Assembly: GCA_946497265.1 (NCBI GenBank)
Contig: CAMMKL010000047.1
Span: 1 to 11,154 of the forward strand
Source: an uncultured Clostridia bacterium
GTDB taxonomy: Bacteria; Bacillota; Clostridia; Oscillospirales; Acutalibacteraceae
Direction: 5' to 3'
Length of the DNA stretch: 11,154 nucleotides
The position numbers were made by a program, and so were the translations under genes. How positions within the stretch are numbered: position 1 is the stretch's first letter; the number at the start of each line of letters is the position of its first letter. This document shows positions 6,285 through 11,154 of this stretch, one piece after another. The notes beneath the pieces were generated by a model. That model was not told the DNA's origin, did not search any database, and saw nothing but the letters and a program-made list of their open reading frames with translations.

Positions 6285-6476
6285 CCTTCAATCATTCCGT
6301 TGTGCTTCCTTTCCCAAAAAGCCTTTTCGGGGCTCCGTAAATGTTTATGAAGGGAAATGTTTGGGTTTGCCTGTCCGATGTTTTCTTATTTATTGGAACC
6401 GCCTCTTGTACTAGACTAATAGCGATCATGAAATTAAAATAACTCTGTTCGTATAATAAATCAGCAGCTTAATAAG

Positions 6477-6513
6477 AAAGGCGAACAAACGGATTTACCG
6501 CTGTTCGCCTTTT
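6477..6513 (+). terminator. Strong intrinsic terminator hairpin
   Basis: AAAGGCGAACA (6477-6487) pairs perfectly with TGTTCGCCTTT (6502-6512). The inner CGG/CCG around ATTTA can extend the stack, and TTTT follows at 6510-6513. The other strand ends in CTTTCTT, so it may act both ways. No intact gene on the plus strand ends into it, which suggests that the gene it served was deleted. Confidence 0.75.
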
Positions 6514-6576
6514 AAGGGGGAGACACGAAAGTTCCGAGCTTTTCTATCAAAATCCGGATACGCAGCTGGATTTGAA

Positions 6577-6789
6577 TTGAACCAGATGGTATTCCACAAA
6601 TGTAATGTAAAAAAATGCGCCTACTGTGGCGGCTGTATCCCAGAAGAGCGTTCGGACAGTAATTACTGCGGACGGATTGCTCCCGGCGAGCAAAGCTCTG
6701 CTGCGAGATTGGTGCATTCCGAAAACGATCCAGCTTCGTCGCAAGCGATCCGGTTGATCGGGCCCATACCGCAACTGTTAAACGCATGA
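6577..6789 (+). pseudogene. Remnant with zinc-ribbon-like cysteine cluster
   Basis: The frame contains HKCNVKKCAYCGGCIPEE followed by SNYCG, with cysteines spaced like a small treble-clef or zinc-ribbon motif (CxxCG...YC). The remaining residues (APGEQSSAARL... to LIGPIPQLLNA) lack the expected second half of such a motif and look frame-shifted. No Shine-Dalgarno sequence precedes the TTG at 6577 or the ATG at 6586. I read it as the N-terminal part of a decayed small gene of the element. It is followed by 6798-6962, which could be the C-terminal part in another frame. Family not identified. Confidence 0.35.
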
Positions 6790-6797
6790 GCAAGTAG

Positions 6798-6962
6798 AAA
6801 CGGCAATCGGGCGGACTATCGGAAGCCCACTATCGTAACTGGGCTTGGCAGGCGGAGGAAAAGCGGGATCAGTGCCTCAGTGGGGACATATCCCTAACTG
6901 AATTTGAGTCTTGGCTGGATAAGACGTCAAGGTTGATTCGAAAGAGAAAAGACGCAGAATAA
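6798..6962 (+). pseudogene. C-terminal coding remnant, unrecognised
   Basis: A stop-free frame without a start codon reads as a plausible protein tail: EAHYRNWAWQAEEKRDQCL, then SGDISLTEFESWLDKTSR and a basic end before TAA. Its amphipathic, charged composition is protein-like. It lies one frame away from the cysteine-rich remnant just upstream, and together they may be a single gene broken by a frameshift near 6790. Function unknown. Confidence 0.4.
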
Positions 6963-7039
6963 AGAAATTTGGTCCAGAAAAATCGTTTCTGTTCCCACTT
7001 CCTTTTTCGCCTAAAATCTATACAAACCCCTATTAAACA

Positions 7040-7189
7040 TTGAATTTCTATGGTCGATATGGTAATCTTTATCATGTAGAATTAAATGCCCTGATAGATG
7101 ATATCAATAGCCGTGAAGTCTACATGAAAGGCATCGATTACAGCTACTACTACGAAGGGTATACAACATTTAAGACGGAGGAATTGTAA
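7040..7189 (+). pseudogene. C-terminal fragment of an unrecognised gene
   Basis: The 49-residue frame opens right after a stop and reads LNFYGRYGNLYHVELNALID, then INSREVYMKGIDYSYYYEG and TTFKTEEL before TAA. The density of aromatic residues and its clean end look like the C-terminus of a real protein whose front is missing. There is no ribosome site for its TTG. It ends 91 bases before the nuclease gene. Family not recognised; a mobile-element accessory protein is likely from context. Confidence 0.4.
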
Positions 7190-7280
7190 ACCTATTATCT
7201 TTGTATCTATTTTTTCCCAAACCCACAGTTTGCCGAAATTGTAATTGCGAAATCTGTAGCAATCAGAAGGGAATTTTTAT

Positions 7281-9635
7281 ATGGATAGAATCAATAAGAC
7301 AGAAACATTATATGAAATACTGAATAGCAAAACTTTTACAATTAATGTATATCAGCGAGAATATCGTTGGGGCAGAAAACAAATAGAGCAGCTTATTAAC
7401 GATATCACCGATTGCTTCTTAATGTATTATGAAAACAGCAAGTTCAAACATGAAGATACCGATGAAGTAGCTCAATATGGTTACTACTTTATGGGAAGTA
7501 TTATCCGCACCGGCGATGATTCCACAAAAGAAATAGTTGACGGACAGCAACGTTTAACTTCTTTAACTTTGCTATTGATGTATATCAATAAAATGCTTCA
7601 TGATCAAGGCAATCACGAACTTGACAGTATGTTACCTAATATGATTCTTTCCAGTCCTTTCGGCGCAAAGAAAACATTTAATATCAATGTTCCTGAGCGC
7701 AAAGTGTGTATGGAACATTTATATAAGGGTGAAACGAACTTTCAGCCTACCGATGAAAGTTCTCAAACTCTCCTAGATAGGTATCTTGACATTATCGATT
7801 TGTTTAGAGACGAGATCACACCTGAAGCATTGCCCTATTTTGCCTGCTGGGTAATGCATAAAATCTTATTGCTTGAAATTGTAGCTCCTTCTGAGCAGGA
7901 AGCTCATACAATTTTCATCACTATGAACGATCGTGGTTTGAGCTTGAACAGCGCAGAAATGCTGAAAGCCTTTGTCCTCAATGAAGTAAGCGAGGATGAT
8001 AAGCTTGAAGTGAATTCCAAATGGCAAGAGCTTGTCAATAGAATTAAATCTGCTTCAGATTTCGAACAAAGTGGTATTGTTAATACGGCAGATGTCGAAT
8101 TTATTTCTCTTTGGTTACGTGGCAACTATGCTAAATCTCTTCGGGAAGGCAAAAAGGATTCCGAGGATAAAGATTATGAGCTTCTCGGTGAAAAATTCCA
8201 CGAATGGGTACGTCAGAACGCCAAAAAGAAGATGGGATTGACTCTTTCGAAAGATTATAAAGAGTTTGTGCTTAAAGAAATGAGTCAAATGGTAGACCTG
8301 TATCTGCATATTAAACAGTACTCTAAAACGCTCACAGAAGGTTTTGAGAGCGTTTTTTACAACGCAAACAGAAATTTAAATTATCAAACTTTGCTAATGA
8401 TGTCTGCCATCGAAAAAGATGACAAACCTTCTGTTGTGAATGAAAAAATAAAGCTTATAGCCAAGTTTGTTGATTTCTTTGCTTCTAACAGAATTCTTAA
8501 CTTCAAAAAAGCAAACTTTAATACCAACAAAGTTTTTCTGTTTAAGGTTTTAGTAAACATCAGAAATAAGAGTGTGAAAGAAATCGCTATTGTTTTAACA
8601 AAGGCTTTATGGGATGCGAATGTTGGCTGGGATAAGTTTAAAGAACTAAATTATGAGAATCAATTTTTCAAGAGATATACATTACACTTTATCGCCCGCT
8701 TTGCTTCTCACATAAATCTTCAGATGGGAAATCCTTCCTGGTTTGATACTTATGTCAACAGAAAGGCAAAAAACCCGTTCGATGTCGAACACATCTTGCC
8801 GGATATGTATTCTGATTACGTCGAAGATTTTGCCGATGAGCGAGATTTTAACGCTACAAGGCACAACATTGGCAACTTGATGATTCTTACAAAGGACAAA
8901 AATCGCAGTTATCAGGAAATGAAGTATGACCAGAAGGTGCAAAAGTATCTCGGTGATAACGTGGTTTTTGCAAAAGCGATGAATTCGCTTTTCTACGAAA
9001 ACAATCCTCATTTTATTCCCCTGGCAAAAAAATATGGTATAAAGCCGTATAGCAAAATGGATAAAACTTCAGTCCGTGAACGTGCGGAAGCATATCTTAA
9101 TATTGCTAAAGATATTTGGAACATCGATCAGATCAAAAACGAATTTGGCGGCTGGACTGATGAAGAATATAACGCTGTTTCCTTTGAGACCGCGAGAAAA
9201 ATCTTTAATAACGATAATGGTGTTGAAGGGAATACCGTTTGGGTAATCGCAGGTAATACGGATTATTATAATGTAATTGACGCTTTTAATAATATGACAC
9301 AAATCGAATGGGCACAGCACGCTAATTATGAAGTAAATGATATTGTGTATATTTACCTCACACTGCCTTACGCAGAAATTTCCTATAAATGTCGTGTCAT
9401 TGCAATCAATGTTAGTGATTCAGAACGAATCATTGACGATTCTAAATACTATAAAGAAAATGCTCTTATATCGAACAATAAATACATTCGTTTAGAATTG
9501 TTAAAGTCCTACCCCCACAACAGCCTGACACTCAAAGAAATGAAAGATAAGGGTGTTGTAGCAACTTTTCAAGGCCCTACCAAGGCAGTTGGAACATTAG
9601 CGACCTTATTAAAAGATCTTGATGAGAAGAATTAA
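7281..9635 (+). CDS. GmrSD-type DUF262-DUF1524 nuclease with C-terminal EVE/PUA-like domain
   Basis: A 784-residue probable defence nuclease. The DUF262 (GmrS-like, ParB-fold NTPase) part has YQREYRW at 24-30, IVDGQQRLTSL at 85-95 with the essential DGQQR motif, and FITMNDRGLSLNSAEMLKA at 212-230. The DUF1524 (GmrD-like HNH) part has FDVEHILPD at 500-508 with His504, then NIGNLMILTKDKNRSYQEMK at 529-548. After about residue 610 comes a domain not present in plain GmrSD proteins: VWVIAGNTDYYNVIDAF (653-669), YEVNDIVYIYL (683-693), YKCRVIAINV (702-711), and the terminal GPTKAV-type motif (765-770). It reads as an EVE/PUA-like fold, a class that can read modified bases. Relatives (GmrSD, BrxU, SspE) attack modified phage DNA or sense host modification. 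AAGGGAA precedes the ATG. The gene is AT-rich (20 G/C of 60 at 7321-7380), which supports transfer. No dedicated methylase or partner is visible here. Confidence 0.9.
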   Translation: MDRINKTETLYEILNSKTFTINVYQREYRWGRKQIEQLINDITDCFLMYYENSKFKHEDTDEVAQYGYYFMGSIIRTGDDSTKEIVDGQQRLTSLTLLLMYINKMLHDQGNHELDSMLPNMILSSPFGAKKTFNINVPERKVCMEHLYKGETNFQPTDESSQTLLDRYLDIIDLFRDEITPEALPYFACWVMHKILLLEIVAPSEQEAHTIFITMNDRGLSLNSAEMLKAFVLNEVSEDDKLEVNSKWQELVNRIKSASDFEQSGIVNTADVEFISLWLRGNYAKSLREGKKDSEDKDYELLGEKFHEWVRQNAKKKMGLTLSKDYKEFVLKEMSQMVDLYLHIKQYSKTLTEGFESVFYNANRNLNYQTLLMMSAIEKDDKPSVVNEKIKLIAKFVDFFASNRILNFKKANFNTNKVFLFKVLVNIRNKSVKEIAIVLTKALWDANVGWDKFKELNYENQFFKRYTLHFIARFASHINLQMGNPSWFDTYVNRKAKNPFDVEHILPDMYSDYVEDFADERDFNATRHNIGNLMILTKDKNRSYQEMKYDQKVQKYLGDNVVFAKAMNSLFYENNPHFIPLAKKYGIKPYSKMDKTSVRERAEAYLNIAKDIWNIDQIKNEFGGWTDEEYNAVSFETARKIFNNDNGVEGNTVWVIAGNTDYYNVIDAFNNMTQIEWAQHANYEVNDIVYIYLTLPYAEISYKCRVIAINVSDSERIIDDSKYYKENALISNNKYIRLELLKSYPHNSLTLKEMKDKGVVATFQGPTKAVGTLATLLKDLDEKN

Positions 9636-9671
9636 AGAGAAGGGAAGGGTTAGATTTCAATGAAATGGTAA

Positions 9672-9842
9672 ATGTATGGCATCATTCTTTATGTGCCTTT
9701 GCAAAGAGCACATAAGGACGGATATGTAAACATAACCGGTTCCGAGGAAAAACGGAAAATTGAATATATTCCCTCCGAACGATACAAAGAAAACTATGAA
9801 GGTTCCGAAAAAAAAGTGCGTGCTAATTCTTTGCAGAATTGA
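9672..9842 (+). CDS. Small ORF after the nuclease gene, function unknown
   Basis: The 56-residue frame starts at an ATG that directly follows a TAA and reads MYGIILYVPLQRAHKDGYVN, then a strongly charged, lysine- and glutamate-rich remainder ending ANSLQN. The composition is protein-like, but there is no close Shine-Dalgarno sequence. Its frame continues past the TGA into the next ORF after nine bases. It may be the front part of one decayed gene, or an independent small gene transcribed with the nuclease, whose stop is 36 bases upstream. Not recognised. Confidence 0.35.
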   Translation: MYGIILYVPLQRAHKDGYVNITGSEEKRKIEYIPSERYKENYEGSEKKVRANSLQN

Positions 9843-9851
9843 TTTATAAAT

Positions 9852-10064
9852 ATGAATATCCTGCAAATTAAAGTTGAGATGGTAGTTCTCGACCGACTTC
9901 CTACTGATCGTACAGATATTGTTATATTCAGCGACAACGAATGCATACGCCCCTATGCTGTTGCCGAAAAGATTTTTCGAACAAAGAATACTGCGGAAGT
10001 ACTGTGCAAAAAAGCAGAACAGGATGGCAAGCGGCGAGAGAACAGTCTGAAAAGAAATTGTTGA
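9852..10064 (+). CDS. Small ORF, function unknown
   Basis: The 70-residue frame (MNILQIKVEMVVLDRLPTD..., DIVIFSDNECIRPYAVAEKI, then a lysine-rich tail) begins nine bases after the preceding TGA and in the same frame. No ribosome site is visible before the ATG, so independent initiation is doubtful. Its composition, with alternating beta-like and helical segments, looks coding. It ends nine bases before the next small ORF. No family recognised. Confidence 0.4.
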   Translation: MNILQIKVEMVVLDRLPTDRTDIVIFSDNECIRPYAVAEKIFRTKNTAEVLCKKAEQDGKRRENSLKRNC

Positions 10065-10073
10065 GGGGATAAG

Positions 10074-10199
10074 ATGTCAAATAAATGTCTTTCCTATTTG
10101 GTGGAAAGTTTTTTGTATTCGAATGAGTGTGTTGAGAGCCAATATTCTGCGTATCAAGACAGGCAGATTGTACCTGAACTGCAAAGGTACAGAGAGTAG
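10074..10199 (+). CDS. Small ORF with good ribosome site, function unknown
   Basis: The 41-residue frame reads MSNKCLSYLVESFLYSNECV, then ESQYSAYQDRQIVPELQRYRE, and ends at TAG. GAGGGG lies five bases before the ATG, the best Shine-Dalgarno sequence of the three small ORFs, so this start is probably used. It lies nine bases after the previous ORF and in the same frame, which suits either a coupled small operon or the third piece of a broken gene. Not recognised. Confidence 0.4.
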   Translation: MSNKCLSYLVESFLYSNECVESQYSAYQDRQIVPELQRYRE

Positions 10200-10340
10200 A
10201 AGTTACATGGACAATATTCAAAACGAAATAAGTCATACCCATGACAAATGAAACATCAGCATAGAATTCAAAGAGTTCTGTAGGAGATGTATGTGTACAA
10301 GCCGCTTGCTTTATATATGGGTCAGAATTTTCGTGCGATT

Positions 10341-10682
10341 TCACATGGCTTTCTGGCGATTCAGAATGCAGGTGGTGACGCTGATAATACCCCGGTCGCG
10401 GGCCGGGTAATATTCCAGCATCGGCTGCACGGCCTTCCAGATATCCGCTGCGCTCATCTTGGGCAGAAGCAGCTGCTTGCCGGCCAGGCTCCGGGCGGCG
10501 TTCATCTGCCGGGTAAAGGTGGTGTTAAAGGGCCTTGCCCGCAGGACGGCGACCAGCGCCTTCGGGTCAATGTCCATTTGGGAAAGCTGGGTATTGGAGA
10601 GCAGCCCCGCGTCGCTGTCGAAGATCGGGCAGTAGCCATAACGGCCGCCCTGCTCAATCACCGCTATGTTATTGAGATGCCG
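10341..10682 (-). pseudogene. HipA-like kinase, C-terminal fragment
   Basis: The minus-strand frame reads RHLNNIAVIEQGGRYGY, CPIFDSDAGLLSNT, and a helical remainder (PKALVAVLRARPF, MSAADIWKAVQPMLEYY, ending ILNRQKAM). In clostridial HipA-like kinases the catalytic loop reads TDRHLNN and is followed by a PIFDNGAGLLS-type metal-binding segment. Here the sequence is family-like only from RHLNN onward. The preceding residues (VDVSPA) are not, and the catalytic Asp two residues before His is Ala. The N-terminal two-thirds, with the ATP-binding core, is therefore lost, and the breakpoint is near 10683. Gly to Asp in the FDNGAG segment is a further sign of decay. The open frame continues to 10823 only as antisense to the gene fragment at 10692. 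No function is expected. Confidence 0.65.
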
Positions 10683-10691
10683 GGCTGGTGA

Positions 10692-10835
10692 AACGTCCAC
10701 CGCCAGGGCACTATGAATTATTACTATGTGGATGCGAACCCGGGCAAATGGAGCGAGATCAAGTCGCTGGTGGACCATGTGTGCCAGGTGGTGGCAGAAG
10801 CCTCTCAAGGCACTTATCCCCACCTAGAAGAATGA
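10692..10835 (+). pseudogene. C-terminal tail of an unrecognised gene preceding the nitroreductase
   Basis: The frame opens after a TGA at 10689 and reads NYYYVDANPGKWSEIKSLV, then DHVCQVVAEASQGTYPHLEE before TGA. It is clearly protein-like and ends 13 bases before the nitroreductase start, as an upstream operon gene would. There is no ribosome site at its only ATG (10713). The front of the gene seems to have been replaced by the HipA-like fragment, which abuts it in opposite orientation at about 10683-10692. Family not identified. Confidence 0.45.
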
Positions 10836-10848
10836 AAGGATGTTTGTC

Positions 10849-11154
10849 ATGACGATTTTAGAAGCCATACAAGCCCGCCACTCGGTGCGCAGTTACAAGG
10901 ACACTCCGCTGAAGCAGGAGGATATCCAGACCCTGCAAAAGGAGATCGACACCTGCAACAAGGAGGGCGGCCTACATATTCAGCTGGTGACCAATGAGCC
11001 CAAAGCCTTTGACAGCTTCATGGCCCACTACGGCAAGTTTTCCGGCGTGCAGAATTACATTGCCCTCATCGGGAAAAAGAGCGCCGATTTGGAGGAGCGC
11101 CTAGGCTATTATGGGGAACGTCTGGTTCTGCTGGCTCAGATGCTGGGACTGAAC
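10849..11154 (+). CDS. Nitroreductase-family protein, N-terminal 102 residues (runs off right edge)
   Basis: A flavin (FMN)-dependent NAD(P)H oxidoreductase of the nitroreductase superfamily. The visible N-terminus MTILEAIQARHSVRSYKDTPL carries the signature RHSVRSY, whose Arg and Ser contact the FMN phosphate. Further on are the LVTNEP and NYIALIGKK strands, and then the helix beginning LEERLGYYGERLVLLAQMLGLN, where the family usually has GYYGE..vL.A..LGL. GAAAGGA lies eight bases before the ATG. The physiological substrate cannot be read from this; relatives reduce quinones, nitroaromatics or other acceptors. It follows the gene fragment at 10692 closely and may have been its operon partner. 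The C-terminus lies outside the window. Confidence 0.88.
   Translation, partial: MTILEAIQARHSVRSYKDTPLKQEDIQTLQKEIDTCNKEGGLHIQLVTNEPKAFDSFMAHYGKFSGVQNYIALIGKKSADLEERLGYYGERLVLLAQMLGLN

Larger units (their letters stand above)
6350..7280. other. Region without an intact gene: terminator and coding remnants
   Basis: No complete recognisable gene is present. The stretch holds a strong terminator hairpin (6477-6513), a cysteine-rich frame (6577-6789), a reading-frame tail (6798-6962) and a second tail (7040-7189). The pattern is of a mobile-element interior reduced to fragments between the recombinase module and the nuclease gene. No convincing promoter was found directly before the nuclease gene. 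Confidence 0.6.

Noticed and set aside
6316..6334. Possible minus-strand terminator (AGCC / GGCT followed by TTTTT)
   Set aside because: The stem is only four pairs, too weak to call.
6429..6457. TATAAT at 6452-6457 as a promoter
   Set aside because: The hexamer at the right distance (TGAAAT) is a poor -35, and no gene follows before the terminator at 6477.
9928..10344. 138-codon minus-strand frame across the small ORFs
   Set aside because: Composition is not protein-like, there is no ribosome site, and it runs antisense to better-supported small frames.
10683..10823. N-terminal extension of the HipA-like frame to a 160-residue protein
   Set aside because: Residues before RHLNN do not resemble the kinase and are antisense to the plus-strand gene tail; the frame is open by chance.
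1..11154. CRISPR arrays, tRNA or rRNA genes, insertion sequences
   Set aside because: No regularly spaced repeats, cloverleaf-like sequence, rRNA signature or transposase with terminal repeats was seen on either strand.

Overview
The window looks like chromosome of an endospore-forming clostridial Bacillota, probably of the Oscillospiraceae/Ruminococcaceae type. The basis is a cotJ-type spore-coat operon, a short Gram-positive-type NagB, AGGAGG-like ribosome sites, and GC-rich housekeeping genes next to AT-rich acquired DNA. The genus is inference.

Left backbone (1-4349). On the minus strand, nagB (337-1062, glucosamine-6-phosphate deaminase) ends at an intrinsic terminator. Past it lies the start of a YbaK/EbsC-type aminoacyl-tRNA deacylase that runs off the left edge. 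On the plus strand a cotJ operon follows a possible sporulation promoter and a leader with three hairpins. cotJA and cotJB are intact. cotJC, the manganese-catalase-like coat protein, is cut to 67 codons. A polytopic NapH-like 4Fe-4S membrane protein on the minus strand (2273-3090) is broken by two one-base insertions. A plus-strand pair follows: a YdhG-type DUF1801 protein and an AlkD-like DNA alkylation repair protein that probably starts at TTG.

Accessory block (about 4350-10690). It opens with an intact large serine recombinase (4356-5933, minus), only six bases from the convergent alkD-like gene, with one or two small ORFs upstream of it. From 6350 to 7280 there is no intact gene, only a strong terminator hairpin and remnants of coding sequence. 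The main cargo is an AT-rich 784-codon gene (7281-9635). It encodes a GmrSD-type protein (DUF262 plus DUF1524 HNH nuclease) with an additional C-terminal domain that reads as EVE/PUA-like. This suggests a single-chain, modification-sensing anti-phage nuclease. Three tiny ORFs in one reading frame follow, separated only by TGA codons and nine-base gaps. A minus-strand HipA-like kinase remnant, cut at its catalytic loop, closes the block.

Right backbone (about 10690-11154). The C-terminal tail of an unrecognised plus-strand gene is followed 13 bases later by a nitroreductase-family gene that runs off the right edge.

Overall, ordinary clostridial metabolism and sporulation genes flank a decayed integrative element that carries a probable defence gene. 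Several neighbouring genes (cotJC, the Fe-S membrane protein, the HipA-like gene) are broken, so the whole locus looks like a site of repeated insertion and loss.
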